Origin: Burkholderiales bacterium Ga0077543
GTDB taxonomy: Bacteria; Pseudomonadota; Gammaproteobacteria; Burkholderiales; Burkholderiaceae_C
Direction: 5' to 3'
DNA length: 64,000 nt
Assembly (NCBI GenBank): GCA_001464055.1
Contig: LNET01000026.1
Span: forward strand, 1 to 64,000
Positions 52,645 through 63,284 of the stretch are shown here, one piece after another (the first letter of the stretch is position 1; the number at the start of each line of letters is the position of its first letter). The notes under the pieces were generated by a model. The model was given only the letters and a program-made list of their open reading frames with translations, was not told the DNA's origin and ran no database searches. Made by a program: the position numbers and the translations under genes.

Positions 52645-53577
52645 ATGACCACCCTGATCTACACCCACGACGACTGCTATCAGCACCTGCCGGGCGAACA
52701 CCACCCCGAATCGCCTCAGCGCCTGCGCGCGGTGCGGCGCGCCCTGGAGCGGCCGGAGTTCGCCCGCCTGGAGTGGCGCGAGGCGCCACTGGGTACGGCC
52801 GAGCAGATCCAGCGCGTGCACAGCAGCGACTACGTCCAATGGGTGCATGAAGTGGCGCCCGCTCGCGGCCTGCAACCCCTGGACGGCGGAGACACCGTGT
52901 TGTCGCCGGGCAGCTTGAACGCAGTGCTGCGCTGCGTGGGCGCGGCCTGCGCCGGGGTGGACGCCGTGATGAGCGGCGCCGCCAGCAACGTCTTCTGCGC
53001 GACCCGGCCCTGCGGCCACCATGCCGAACGGGGTCAGGCCATGGGCTTTTGCGTGTTCAACCAGGCGGCCATCGCGGCCCTGCACGCGCGCCATCAGCAC
53101 GGCCTGCAGCGCGTGGCCGTGGTCGACTTCGACGTGCACCACGGCAACGGCACGCAGCAGGCCTTTTACGACGACCCCGGCCTCTTCTTCGGTTCCAGCC
53201 ACCAGTCGCCTTTCTACCCGGGCACGGGTTCGCGGCGGGAATCTGGCGTGGCACGGAACATCGTCAACGTGCCGCTGGCCCGCGGCAGCGGTTCAGAAGC
53301 ATTCCGCGAAGGGATGCGCAGCGAAGTCCTGCCGGCGCTGCAGGCGTTTGCGCCAGAACTGCTGATCATCTCCGCCGGCTTCGACGCCCATGAACTCGAC
53401 CCGCTGGGGGGCCTGAAGCTCAGCGACGATGACTTCGCCTGGATCACGCAGGAACTGCTGGCTGTCGCCTCGGCCAGCGCCCAGGGCCGGGTGGTGTCCA
53501 TCCTGGAAGGGGGCTACAGCCTGGATGGCCTGGCCAGCGGCAGCGCGGCCCACGTCAGAACCCTGATGGCCGCCTGA
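52645..53577 (+). CDS. Histone-deacetylase-family protein (acetylpolyamine amidohydrolase type)
   Basis: A 310-residue zinc-dependent deacetylase of the class II HDAC/AcuC/AphA superfamily. The catalytic His pair is in RPCGHHAERGQAMGFCVFN (125-126). Zinc ligands are in VVDFDVHHGNGT (Asp163, His165) and the later SAGFDAHELDP Asp. The likely substrates are acetylated lysines or polyamines. The divergent 117-bp region upstream holds an AT-richer stretch (TATATAG) and a small hairpin (AACCC/GGGTT) but no clear operator. Confidence 0.92.
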   Translation: MTTLIYTHDDCYQHLPGEHHPESPQRLRAVRRALERPEFARLEWREAPLGTAEQIQRVHSSDYVQWVHEVAPARGLQPLDGGDTVLSPGSLNAVLRCVGAACAGVDAVMSGAASNVFCATRPCGHHAERGQAMGFCVFNQAAIAALHARHQHGLQRVAVVDFDVHHGNGTQQAFYDDPGLFFGSSHQSPFYPGTGSRRESGVARNIVNVPLARGSGSEAFREGMRSEVLPALQAFAPELLIISAGFDAHELDPLGGLKLSDDDFAWITQELLAVASASAQGRVVSILEGGYSLDGLASGSAAHVRTLMAA

Positions 53578-53610
53578 GCCCGCCAGCCCGCGGCCAACAG
53601 CCGCCTGGCA

Positions 53611-53632
53611 CACCCCCCTAGTTCTTGGGGTG
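53611..53632. promoter_or_regulatory. Inverted repeat CACCCC/GGGGTG upstream of the PEP-CTERM gene
   Basis: A 6-bp stem with a 10-base spacer containing CTAG, 86 bp before the ATG. It could be a regulator site for the exported protein or a weak terminator of the deacetylase gene. Confidence 0.3.
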
Positions 53633-53717
53633 CATCCGAATGCGGCTTCTCTCCGTCAAGGGGATGCCGGCGCGTCGCGCCCGGCGTTTCCCACTTCAAC
53701 CGATCGGAGAGATCATC

Positions 53718-54356
53718 ATGTCCAAGTTTGCCCTCATCACCGCTGTGCTGGCCCTGAGCGCCGGCGCCGCGCAGGCAGCCACAGATCCCGCTGGCGACTA
53801 CCTCGCCAGCTTCACCGGCACGGCAGTTCCAGCGCTGGACCTGCTGGCTGCCGACGTCAGCTACGACCCAGAAGCCAACAGCTTCACCCTGCATGCGCGG
53901 GTGGCGGGGCCGATCGCCGGGGCCACGAACGCGGCCTACGTGTTCGGCTTCGACCGTGGCGGTGCCGTGAACCAGCCCTTCGGCCCGATCGGCTTCGGCG
54001 ACGTGCGCTTCAACAGCGCCGCCACGCTGCGCGCCGACGGCACCGGCATCCTGAGCGGCAATCCCCTGACCGTGGCCATTTCTGGAAGCGACATCTTCGC
54101 CACCATTCCCGGCAGCCTGTTGCCCAGCAACGGCCTGGCACCCGAACAATTCACGTGGGCGTTGTGGGCGGTGGACCTGGGCGTGGCCGGCCTGCCCCGC
54201 AACGCCGACTTCCTGCAAGCGGGCAACTTCGCGATGGCCGCGCCGGTACCCGAGCCCGGCAGCCTGGCGCTGCTCATGGCCGGCCTTGGCTGCTTTGGCT
54301 TGCTGGCGCGGCGTCGCCAGGCCCTGACCACGGTCTCGACAAAAGGTCCCGCCTGA
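53718..54356 (+). CDS. PEP-CTERM sorting-domain protein
   Basis: A 212-residue exported protein. A signal peptide (1-20, MSKFALITAVLALSAGAAQA) is followed by about 150 residues of beta-rich sequence of unknown fold. The PEP-CTERM tail has VPEPGS (177-182), a hydrophobic helix and RRR (198-200). Such proteins are processed by exosortase (EpsH/XrtA) and often belong to an exopolysaccharide matrix. No exosortase gene is in the window. GGAGAG precedes the ATG. Confidence 0.88.
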   Translation: MSKFALITAVLALSAGAAQAATDPAGDYLASFTGTAVPALDLLAADVSYDPEANSFTLHARVAGPIAGATNAAYVFGFDRGGAVNQPFGPIGFGDVRFNSAATLRADGTGILSGNPLTVAISGSDIFATIPGSLLPSNGLAPEQFTWALWAVDLGVAGLPRNADFLQAGNFAMAAPVPEPGSLALLMAGLGCFGLLARRRQALTTVSTKGPA

Positions 54357-54375
54357 AGGCCAGGCGCAGAAAGCC

Positions 54376-54399
54376 GGGGCTGGATGCGGCAAAAGCCCC
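54376..54399 (+). terminator. Hairpin after the PEP-CTERM gene
   Basis: Stem GGGGCT/AGCCCC with a 12-base loop, 19 bp after the stop. No T run, so termination is uncertain. Confidence 0.3.
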
Positions 54400-54465
54400 A
54401 GGCCTGGCGGGCCGGCAGCGGGGCTGTTCAGCACGCCACGAGGCGAGTTTTGCTACGCTAGGGCC

Positions 54466-54924
54466 GTGAGCACGTTTGCTTTGCCCTCGTCGCTATCGCT
54501 GCACCAGCCTGGCCGGCGTGCCAGGCCGCAACCACTGCCCCGGCGTTCGGCCTGGGTTCTTGGATGCCTGTGGCTGTTGCTGGCGCTGCTGCCGTTGCGC
54601 GCATGGGCATCCGCCGAGATGATGGTGTCGATGGCGTCGCCGCTTGCGCTGCCTGCGCCGATGTCCGACACCCACAGCGTCAGTCACCCGCCCTGCCATG
54701 CTGTGGCCGACACGACACCCGGTCAACCGGGCAGCAGCGAAGACGAGCCTGGCCACGGCGTCGGCACGGCCTGCGGCTGCTGCCTGTTCTGCGCGTCGGC
54801 CCTGGCCACGGTCGGCGAGACCCCGCAGAGCATCATGGTGGCCGTTGACCCCGCCCACACGGCCCTGGCCGTTGTCGCGCCCGCAGGCGAGCCCGACCCC
54901 TTCTTCAGACCACCTCGACGCTGA
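54466..54924 (+). CDS. Small Cys/His-rich exported protein (metal cluster, DUF2946-like)
   Basis: A 152-residue protein from a GTG start. A basic N-terminus leads into a hydrophobic segment (about 28-50) that may be a signal anchor. Then follow a His/Met-containing region and PCHAVAD, with a cysteine cluster TACGCCLFCAS. The layout (one helix plus a CxxxxC/CCxxC cluster) resembles small DUF2946-type proteins found next to copper genes. It precedes an outer-membrane-like protein, an HMA protein and a MerT-like protein, so a role in metal handling is likely. Confidence 0.6.
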   Translation: MSTFALPSSLSLHQPGRRARPQPLPRRSAWVLGCLWLLLALLPLRAWASAEMMVSMASPLALPAPMSDTHSVSHPPCHAVADTTPGQPGSSEDEPGHGVGTACGCCLFCASALATVGETPQSIMVAVDPAHTALAVVAPAGEPDPFFRPPRR

Positions 54925-55075
54925 GGCCAGGGCAGTCCATCGCGGGCCGCCCCACCTTCGTGTGCGCTGCATGCAGTTTGCAGCCCGCGCTGCGACGCCA
55001 CCCCGGCATGTGCATCCGGGGTCGCAATTGGTGGCCCCTCGTGGCCCCCGTCTCCAGCCTTCGAGCCCTATTCTC

Positions 55076-55777
55076 ATGACCCCTGCGTCTTCCTCGTCCA
55101 TGCGCCTGCGGCAACTGGGCAAGCATGTTCTGGCGACCCTTGCACTGACCTGTGCAGCCTCGGCCCACGCGCTGCCCATGGGCAGCGAGGGCGCGCTGAT
55201 GTTGATGGGTGACTTCAACAGCAGCGGCGAGCGCGATCTCGCCGTCAACTACGCCGTGACCGGACGCGATGCCTTCGGTGTCATGGCCACTCGCTGGGAC
55301 GAACCACTGCGGCATGCTGGATTGCATCGCCAGCACCTCGAGCGCGAGGCCGCAGGCCTCACCTACACCCGGCTCGTCAAGCGCTGGAACCTGCCGCACG
55401 CCCAGGCCAACCTGTGGTTCGTCGGCGCCGTGGGCCGGGCACGCGGCCACGCCTGGGCGGGCGATCGCAACTTCTGGTCGCCAGCCGTGATGGCCGACTA
55501 CGAGACCACGCGCCTGTACCTGGGCGCGGGTGTCGAGCCCATGCGCGGCAGCGGGCTGCGCCACGACACCCAGTGGTTGCGCGCCGGCTTCTCGTTCTAC
55601 GAGGTGGACTACGAGCAGGTGCAGCCCTGGTTCATCCTGGAGGCCAAGCGCACGCGTTATGCCAGCGAAGAGCGCAGTGTCGTCACGCCCATGCTGCGCT
55701 TCATCCACCGCGGGCTGTTCGTCGAAATCGGCCGGAACCGCGAGGGCACGCAATTCAACTTCATGTGGGCCTACTGA
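55076..55777 (+). CDS. Hypothetical exported beta-rich protein (metal cluster)
   Basis: A 233-residue protein with a signal peptide (cut near AHA-LPMG), then alternating hydrophobic beta segments ending in FNFMWAY, compatible with a small outer-membrane barrel. Conserved-looking blocks are MGDFNSSGERDLAVNYAVTG and AVMADYETTRLYLGAGVEPM. Its start could also be the ATG at 55100. It lies between the Cys-rich protein and the HMA protein. No family name is recognised; proteins of this kind are seen in metal-resistance clusters. Confidence 0.6.
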   Translation: MTPASSSSMRLRQLGKHVLATLALTCAASAHALPMGSEGALMLMGDFNSSGERDLAVNYAVTGRDAFGVMATRWDEPLRHAGLHRQHLEREAAGLTYTRLVKRWNLPHAQANLWFVGAVGRARGHAWAGDRNFWSPAVMADYETTRLYLGAGVEPMRGSGLRHDTQWLRAGFSFYEVDYEQVQPWFILEAKRTRYASEERSVVTPMLRFIHRGLFVEIGRNREGTQFNFMWAY

Positions 55778-55852
55778 GCCGCAAGCCGGGCCGCCCAAGC
55801 CACGGCGGCGGCGTGCCGACGCCGCCACCCCAACTCACCAAGGAGCTTTTCC

Positions 55853-56236
55853 ATGCAACCGATCCCACGTTCCATGTCCTCCCTGCGCCGCGCCGGCGCT
55901 GGCTTGCTCTGCGCTGCAGCGCTTCTTCTGCCGGCCAGTGCCGCCTGGTCGCAGCCAGGCTCCAGCGTCAAGCTGCAGGTCAATGGCATGGTGTGTTCTT
56001 TCTGCGCCCAGGGCATCGAGAAGAGGCTCAAGGGCATCCCCGAGGCCGGCCCCATCTTCATCGACCTGCGCAACAAAGTCGTTGCCGTCGAGCCGAAGGC
56101 CGGAAAGACGCTCGACTCCGTGCGCGTGGCCAGCGAAGTGCGCGAAGCCGGCTACGACATCGTCGCCACCGAGATGGTGACCCAGACCGTGGCGCAGATC
56201 CGGGCCGAATCGCGCGCCGCGCGCCAGGAGCGCTGA
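55853..56236 (+). CDS. Periplasmic heavy-metal-associated (HMA) domain protein
   Basis: A 127-residue protein with a signal peptide (about 1-33) and one HMA domain with the metal-binding motif GMVCSFC (45-51, Cys48 and Cys51). It is MerP/CopZ-like and would bind Hg2+, Cu+ or a similar soft metal in the periplasm. AAGGAG lies 8 bases upstream of the ATG. The next gene starts one base after its stop, with a GTG. Confidence 0.85.
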   Translation: MQPIPRSMSSLRRAGAGLLCAAALLLPASAAWSQPGSSVKLQVNGMVCSFCAQGIEKRLKGIPEAGPIFIDLRNKVVAVEPKAGKTLDSVRVASEVREAGYDIVATEMVTQTVAQIRAESRAARQER

Positions 56237-56237
56237 G

Positions 56238-56672
56238 GTGTCGGCGCACGACGCTGCCCGCCAGGTCCTGGCGGAAAGCAGCGACGGGCGGGCCGAGCAG
56301 CGACGCAGCGCAGCGTCCTCGTGGCTGGCGCTGTTCGCCGGCACGTCGACCCTGGTGTGCTGCGCCCTGCCGGCCCTGCTGGTCACCCTGGGGGCCGGGG
56401 CGGCGCTCGCGTCACTGGTGTCGGTGTTCCCGCAGATCGTCTGGCTCAGCGAGCACAAGGCCTGGGTCTTCGGCATCGGTGCGCTGTTCATGGCCCTGGG
56501 TGGTGCGGCGCAGTGGCAGCAGCGCTACGCGCCCTGCCCGCTGGACCCGGCCCTGCGCCAGGCCTGCATGGCGCAGCGGCGGCGGTCGGCGTGGATTTAC
56601 GGTGCGTCGGCGCTGCTGTTCGCCGTCGGCGGCTGGTTTGCCTTCGTTCAGCCCTGGCTGGCCGAACTGTAG
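56238..56672 (+). CDS. MerT-like membrane transport protein
   Basis: A 144-residue membrane protein from a GTG start, with CAGGAG 8 bases upstream. The first helix has the vicinal pair Cys41-Cys42 (STLVCCALPALLVTLGAG), as in MerT. Two more helices follow (about 75-92 and 117-140), with CPLDPALRQAC between them. Together with the HMA protein it forms a MerP-MerT-type pair, but merR and merA are missing, so the metal need not be mercury. Confidence 0.78.
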   Translation: MSAHDAARQVLAESSDGRAEQRRSAASSWLALFAGTSTLVCCALPALLVTLGAGAALASLVSVFPQIVWLSEHKAWVFGIGALFMALGGAAQWQQRYAPCPLDPALRQACMAQRRRSAWIYGASALLFAVGGWFAFVQPWLAEL

Positions 56673-56868
56673 GCGCTTGCCGCCGAGGCCGCCGACAAGG
56701 TCGGAACCACCCGGGTCGCAGGGCAGTGCGAACCCTGATCGTCCATCGAAACGGCCCTGGCCAAGCCATGGGCCGAGAAGGGTCTTGCACCGTCTTCGGT
56801 CTCATCGCACCAGAATCGTGCGGTTTCGGGTTCTCTTGCCCGGCACGCAAACCGCAAGCACAGCCGCC

Positions 56869-57648
56869 ATGAACCCCGTCCCGAACGCGCCATCGCTGCT
56901 GCTCATCAACCCCAACACCAGCCGCTCCGTCACTGCCTTGCTCGAAGCCGGCGCGCAGCGCGCCGCAGCCACCCTGCCCCGGCGCGTGCACCTGCGCGTT
57001 GCCACAGCGGCCTTCGGCCCGCGCTACATCACTGGCGAAGTGGGTGCCGCAGTCGCGGCGCATGCCGCTTTGGAAGCCTATGCCCAGTCCGTGCAGCAGG
57101 ACGGCGCGCCTTCGGCCGTGCTGCTGGGCTGTTTCGGCGACCCCGGCCTGTTCGCCCTGCGCGCACTCAGCGCAGCGCCGGTGCTGGGCCTGGCCGAGGC
57201 CTCGATGCGTGCCGCCGCAGCCATGGGCCCGTTCGTCGTGCTGACCGGCGGCGCGTCCTGGGTGCCGATGCTGCATCGGCTGGCCCAGTCCCTGCCCTTG
57301 CCTGCACCGATGCTGGGCGTGCACGCCCTGCCACGGAGCGGCGGCGAGATGGCAGCACAACCGCAGCAGGCCGTGGAATGGCTGGCCGAGGCCGGCTTGC
57401 AGGCACTGCGCCGCTGGCCCGAGGCGCGCTCGCTGTTGTTGGGCGGCGCCGGGCTCGCCGGGCTGGCTGCGCCACTGGCAGGCCGACTGCCGGTGCCCGT
57501 GCTGGACAACGTCGACCTCGCGCTGCACGAGGCCCTGCGCATGGCGCTGGCGCCGCCCGCGGGCGCGGTCGACGGGGTCGAGACAGGACCCTGGACAGGC
57601 CTGGGCCCGGGCCTTGCAATGGTGTTGTCGGGCCCTGCAATCGATTGA
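56869..57648 (+). CDS. Asp/Glu/hydantoin racemase family protein
   Basis: A 259-residue member of the aspartate/glutamate/hydantoin racemase superfamily. The N-terminal LLLINPNTSRSVTALL and the catalytic Cys in VLLGCFGDPGL are clear. The second Cys is replaced: the homologous loop reads LLLGGAGLAGLA. A one-base racemase is unlikely, so a decarboxylase or hydrolase-like role is possible. It lies 58 bp before a peptide/amide ABC transporter and amidase, which suggests shared use of an amide or hydantoin compound. Confidence 0.8.
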   Translation: MNPVPNAPSLLLINPNTSRSVTALLEAGAQRAAATLPRRVHLRVATAAFGPRYITGEVGAAVAAHAALEAYAQSVQQDGAPSAVLLGCFGDPGLFALRALSAAPVLGLAEASMRAAAAMGPFVVLTGGASWVPMLHRLAQSLPLPAPMLGVHALPRSGGEMAAQPQQAVEWLAEAGLQALRRWPEARSLLLGGAGLAGLAAPLAGRLPVPVLDNVDLALHEALRMALAPPAGAVDGVETGPWTGLGPGLAMVLSGPAID

Positions 57649-57706
57649 TGGCACGCGCCTTGCGGCCCTCACTTTGACCACTTTCCCAACCCCACCCCAC
57701 GAGCCC

Positions 57707-59380
57707 ATGAGCATCCAGCCTTCGTTCACCGCCCGTCGTCTCGGCAGCCGCCTCGTCACCACCAGCCTGCTCGCCCTGGCCATGGCCACGCTGGCCGCGC
57801 CGGCGCTGGCCCAGGAAAAGGTGCTGCGCATCGCGATGACGGCCGCCGACATCCCGCGCACGCTCGGCCAACCCGACCAGGGCTTCGAGGGCAACCGCTT
57901 CACTGGCATCCCCATGTACGACGCGCTCACGCACTGGGACCTGTCGAAAGCCGACGCCCCCAGCGTGCTCATCCCCGGCCTGGCGCTGAGCTGGGCGGTG
58001 GACGCCAAGGACAAGACGAAATGGGTCTTCAAGCTGCGTCCTGGCGTGAAGTTCCACGACGGCAGTGACTTCAACGCCGACGCCGTGGTGTGGAACGTGC
58101 GCAAGGTGCTCGACAAGGACGCCGTGCACTTCGACGCCAGCCAGGTGGGCGTGACGGCATCGCGCATGCCCACGCTGCGCAGCGCCCGCAAGATCGACAA
58201 CCTCACGGTCGAGCTCACCACCAGCGAACCCGACTCGTTCCTGCCCATCAACCTGAGCAACCTCTTCATGGCCAGCCCCGCGCACTGGCAGAAGAAGTTC
58301 GACGCCGCCGCCGGGGCCACGCCGGCCGACAAGTCCAAGGCCGCCTGGACCGCCTTCGCCTCCGACGCCAGCGGCACCGGCCCCTTCAGGATGGCCCGCT
58401 TCGTGCCGCGTGAGCGACTCGAGATGGTGGCCAACAAGGCCTACTGGGACCCGAAGCGCACGCCCAAGATCGACCGCGTCGTGATGCTGCCCATGCCCGA
58501 GGCCAATGCCCGCACGGCGGCGCTGCTGTCGGGCCAGGTCGACTGGATCGAGGCCCCCTCGCCCGACGCCATGGGCGTCATCCAGAGCCGCGGCAACAAG
58601 GTCTACTTCAACCAGCAGCCGCACGTCTGGCCCTGGCAGCTGAGCTTCGTCGAAGGCTCGCCCTGGCTCGACAAGCGCGTGCGCCAGGCCGCCAACCTGT
58701 GCGTCGACCGCCTGGGCCTGATGAAGCTGCTGGGCGGCATGATGGCGCCGCCCAAAGGCACGGTGCCCCCCGGTCATCCGTGGTGGGGCAACCCCAAGTT
58801 CGACATCCGCTACGACGTGGCCGCCGGGCAGAAGCTCATGGCCGAAGCCGGTCACAGCGCGGCCAAGCCACTGAAGGTGAAAGTGCAGATCAGCGCCAGC
58901 GGGTCTGGTCAGATGCAGCCGCTGCCGATGAACGAGTTCGTGCAGCAGAGCCTGAAGCAGTGCCACTTCGACGTGCAGTTCGACGTCATCGAGTGGAACA
59001 CCCTGTTCACCAACTGGCGTCGCGGCGCCAAGGACCCCACGGCCAATGGCGCCAACGCCATCAACGTGAGCTTCGCGGCGATGGACCCGTTCTTCGCGAT
59101 GGTGCGTTTCGTCAGCACCAAGACCTTCCCCCCGGTCAGCAACAACTGGGGCTACTACGGCAACGCCACGGTCGACAAGTTGGTGGCCGATGCGCGCACT
59201 TCGTTCGACGAAAAGACGCGTGACGCCGCGCTGGCCCGGTTACACGCCCACATCGTCGAAGACGCGCCCTTCGTCTGGATCGCGCACGACGTGGGCCCGC
59301 GCGCCATGAGCCCGAAGGTCAAGAACGTGGTGCAGCCGCGCAGCTGGTTCATCGACATCGCCACGATGACGATCGACTGA
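57707..59380 (+). CDS. ABC transporter substrate-binding protein (DppA/OppA family 5)
   Basis: A 557-residue family-5 extracellular solute-binding protein with a signal peptide (about 1-36, ending ALAQ). Typical blocks are LRPGVKFHDGSDFNADAVVWN, GTGPFRMARFVPRERLEM and ALLSGQVDWIEAPSPD. It delivers peptides, opines or other amides to the permease pair encoded next (24 bp gap). The context of racemase and amidase suggests an N-acyl or amide substrate. Confidence 0.9.
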   Translation: MSIQPSFTARRLGSRLVTTSLLALAMATLAAPALAQEKVLRIAMTAADIPRTLGQPDQGFEGNRFTGIPMYDALTHWDLSKADAPSVLIPGLALSWAVDAKDKTKWVFKLRPGVKFHDGSDFNADAVVWNVRKVLDKDAVHFDASQVGVTASRMPTLRSARKIDNLTVELTTSEPDSFLPINLSNLFMASPAHWQKKFDAAAGATPADKSKAAWTAFASDASGTGPFRMARFVPRERLEMVANKAYWDPKRTPKIDRVVMLPMPEANARTAALLSGQVDWIEAPSPDAMGVIQSRGNKVYFNQQPHVWPWQLSFVEGSPWLDKRVRQAANLCVDRLGLMKLLGGMMAPPKGTVPPGHPWWGNPKFDIRYDVAAGQKLMAEAGHSAAKPLKVKVQISASGSGQMQPLPMNEFVQQSLKQCHFDVQFDVIEWNTLFTNWRRGAKDPTANGANAINVSFAAMDPFFAMVRFVSTKTFPPVSNNWGYYGNATVDKLVADARTSFDEKTRDAALARLHAHIVEDAPFVWIAHDVGPRAMSPKVKNVVQPRSWFIDIATMTID

Positions 59381-59404
59381 TCCAAGGCTCCAGGACTCCT
59401 CGCG

Positions 59405-60358
59405 ATGCTGGCTTACCTGTTGCAGCGTGTGCTTTACACGCTGCCCATCATGGCCGGCGTTGCGCTGGTTTGTTTTGCCCTGGTGCACCTGGCACCGGGC
59501 GACCCGCTGTTCGCCATCCTGCCGCCCGACGCCAGCGAAGAACTGCAAAACCAGCTGCGCACGCTCTACGGCTTCGACCGCAGCCTGCCAGAGCAGTTCT
59601 TCAGCTGGGTCTGGCGCGCGCTGCAGGGCGACCTGGGCACCAGCATTGCCAGCAACCGCCCTGTCACCACCGAGGTGATGACGGCGGTGGTGAACACGCT
59701 GCGGCTGGCCGTGGTGGCCACCCTGATCGGCTTCTTCTTCGGCTGCCTGTTCGGCTTCGTGGCCGGCTACTTCCGCAACAGCTGGGTCGACCGCGGCGCC
59801 TCGATGCTGAGCGTGCTGGGCGTGAGCGTGCCGCACTACTGGCTGGGCATGGTGCTGGTCATCGTGTTCGCGGCACAGCTCAACTGGCTGCCGGCCACTG
59901 GCGCCGGCCCCGGTGGCAGCGACAACTGGGTCTGGAACTGGGAACACGTCAAGCACCTGCTGCTGCCGGCCATCACGATGAGCGTCATCCCCATGGGCAT
60001 CGTGGCACGCACGGTGCGGGCGCTGGTGGCCGAGATCCTGGCCCAGGAATTCGTGGTCGGCCTGCGGGCCAAGGGCCTGACGCACTTCGGCGTGTTTCGC
60101 CACGTCGTCAAGAACGCCGCGCCCACGGCGCTGGCCGTCATGGGCCTGCAGCTGGGCTATCTGCTCGGCGGCAGCATCCTCATCGAGACCGTGTTCGCCT
60201 GGCCGGGCACCGGCTTCCTGCTCAACAGCGCCATCTTCCAGCGCGACCTGCCGCTGCTGCAGGGCACCATCCTCGTGCTGGCCATGTTCTTCGTGGTGTT
60301 GAACGTGGTGGTGGACATCATCCAGTCGCTGCTCGACCCCCGCATTGCCCGGAGCTGA
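59405..60358 (+). CDS. ABC transporter permease (DppB family)
   Basis: A 317-residue inner-membrane permease with six helices. The N-terminal LLQRVLYTLPIMAGVALVCFALVHLAPGDPL is typical of DppB. The EAA loop is near EFVVGLRAKGLTHFGVFRHVVKNAAP, which contacts the ATPase. It forms the channel with DppC. The next gene starts 4 bases after its stop. Confidence 0.93.
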   Translation: MLAYLLQRVLYTLPIMAGVALVCFALVHLAPGDPLFAILPPDASEELQNQLRTLYGFDRSLPEQFFSWVWRALQGDLGTSIASNRPVTTEVMTAVVNTLRLAVVATLIGFFFGCLFGFVAGYFRNSWVDRGASMLSVLGVSVPHYWLGMVLVIVFAAQLNWLPATGAGPGGSDNWVWNWEHVKHLLLPAITMSVIPMGIVARTVRALVAEILAQEFVVGLRAKGLTHFGVFRHVVKNAAPTALAVMGLQLGYLLGGSILIETVFAWPGTGFLLNSAIFQRDLPLLQGTILVLAMFFVVLNVVVDIIQSLLDPRIARS

Positions 60359-60362
60359 CGGC

Positions 60363-61227
60363 ATGAACACCACCACCGCCTCCGCGGCCCTGCCGTCTGC
60401 CGCCCCCGCCGAGCGTTCACGCGGCTACTGGGGCAACGTGGGTGCGCGCGTCGTGCGCGACCCGGTGTTCTGGGTCGCCGCTTCCATCGTGCTGGCGCTG
60501 CTGGCGATGGCGCTGTTCGGCCCCTGGATTGCCCCGGCCGACCCGCAGACCAGCAGCATGCTGGCGCGTTTGAAACCCATCGGCACCGAGGGCCACCCGC
60601 TGGGCACCGACGAACTCGGCCGCGACATGCTCAGCCGGCTCATCGTCGGCGCCCGCCTCAGTCTCTTCATGGGCATCACGCCGGTGATCCTGGCCTTCTT
60701 CATCGGCTCGGCCATCGGCGTGCTGGCCGGCTATGCGGGGGGCTTCACCAACACCGCGATCATGCGCACGGTCGACGTGTTCTACGCCTTTCCGAGCGTG
60801 CTGCTGGCCATCGCGTTGAGCGGCGCCTTGGGTGCAGGCATCGGCAACGCGCTGCTGTCGCTGACCATCGTGTTCATCCCGCCGATTGCCCGCGTGGCCG
60901 AAAGCGTGACGACCCAGGTGCGCAACCGCGACTATGTCGAGGCCGCCCGCGCCAGCGGCGCCAACGCCTTCACCATCGTGCGCGTGCACGTGCTGGGCAA
61001 CGTGCTCGGGCCCATCTTCGTCTACGCCACCAGCCTCATCGCTGTCAGCATGATCCTGGCCAGCGGCCTGAGCTTCCTGGGCCTGGGCGTGAGGCCGCCC
61101 GAGCCCGAATGGGGCCTGATGCTGAACACGCTGCGCACGCTGCACTGCCGGGCGTGATGATCTTCATCACCTCCATCGCCTTCAACCTGCTGAGCGATTC
61201 GCTCCGCGCTGCCATGGACAACAAGTG

Positions 61228-61228
<1 letters not shown>
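60363..61228 (+). pseudogene. ABC transporter permease gene (DppC family) with frameshifting deletion near the 3' end
   Basis: A DppC-type permease. The reading frame runs to 61157 (264 residues, ending TLRTLHCRA). After LNTLRT the family continues with about nine residues and the segment ALPGVMIFITSIAFNLLSDSLRAAMD. That segment is present in another frame (from 61142), ending in a TGA at 61226-61228 that overlaps the next ATG, as intact operons do. A deletion of 3n+1 bases (about 25) near 61140 best explains this. The last membrane helix is lost, so the permease is probably impaired or inactive. The rest, including the EAA loop, is normal. Confidence 0.85.
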
Positions 61229-62261
<1,033 letters not shown>

Positions 62262-62265
<4 letters not shown>

Positions 62266-63284
62266 ACGCGGCCGTGCAAGCGCCACTGCTGGTGGACATG
62301 AGCGATCTCAGCGTCGCCTTCACCGGCGGCCGCTCGCCGGTGCGGGCAGTGAACGGCGTCAGCCTGCAGGTTCGGCGTGGCGAGACCGTGGCGCTGATCG
62401 GCGAAAGCGGCTCCGGCAAGAGCGTCACGCTGCGCACCATGCTGATGTTGCACGCCGCGCGGCGCACGCAGCTCGGCGGCAGGCTCGTCGTCGCCGGGCG
62501 CGACGTGCTGGGCATGAAGGACCGCGAACTGGCCGACTACCGGGGCAAGGTCGCGAGCATGATCTTCCAGGAACCCCTGCTGGCGCTGGACCCGGTCTAC
62601 ACCGTGGGTGCGCAGATCGTCGAGAGCATCCGCCGCCACGAGAGCGTGTCGGCGGCCGAGGCCCATGCCCGCGCGCTCAAGCTCTTCGAGCGGGTGCGCA
62701 TTCCCAGCCCCGAACGGCGCCTGGCGGCCTACCCGCACGAAATGAGCGGCGGCATGCGCCAGCGCGCGATGATCGCGCTGGCCCTGGCCTGCAACCCGCA
62801 GCTGCTGTTGGCCGACGAGCCCACCACCGCGCTCGACGCCACGGTGCAGATCCAGGTGCTGATCCTGCTGCGCGAGCTGCAGCAGGAACTGGGCCTGTCG
62901 ATCGTCTTCGTCACCCACGACATCGGCGCGGCGCTGGAAGTGGCAGACCGCATCGCCGTGATGTATGCCGGGCGCATCGTCGAAGAAGGCACGGCGCGCG
63001 AGCTCATCCGCGCACCGCGCCACCCCTACACGCTGGCGCTGCTGCGCAGCCGCGCACACGGCGCGATGGACAAGGGCCAGCGGCTCGTGACCATCGCCGG
63101 TTCGCCGCCCGACCTGAGCAAGCTGCCCCCGGGCTGCGCCTTCGCCGAGCGCTGCCCCTGGGCCGACCCAAGCTGCCGCACGCAGCAGCCGCCGGCCGTG
63201 GAGATTGCACCCGGACACCGCGCGCGCTGCCTGCACACCGCACTCACCCAGGCCGCTGCGGCCGAAACACAAGCCTCCGCATGA
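62262..63284 (+). CDS. ABC transporter ATP-binding protein (OppD/DppD type)
   Basis: A 340-residue ATPase with Walker [14 protein letters not shown], the Q-loop [12 protein letters not shown], the signature [13 protein letters not shown] and Walker [15 protein letters not shown]-terminal cysteine cluster ([15 protein letters not shown]) follows. It works with the OppF-type partner as a heterodimer. The start overlaps the preceding stop (ATGA), and the stop overlaps the amidase start. Confidence 0.93.

Noticed and set aside
53605-53625. Possible sigma-54 promoter (CTGGCAC...) before the PEP-CTERM gene
   Set aside because: The -24 half fits, but there is no GC at the -12 position with correct spacing.
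54466-56672. Classical mer operon
   Set aside because: MerP/MerT-like proteins are present, but merR, merA and a MerR operator are absent.
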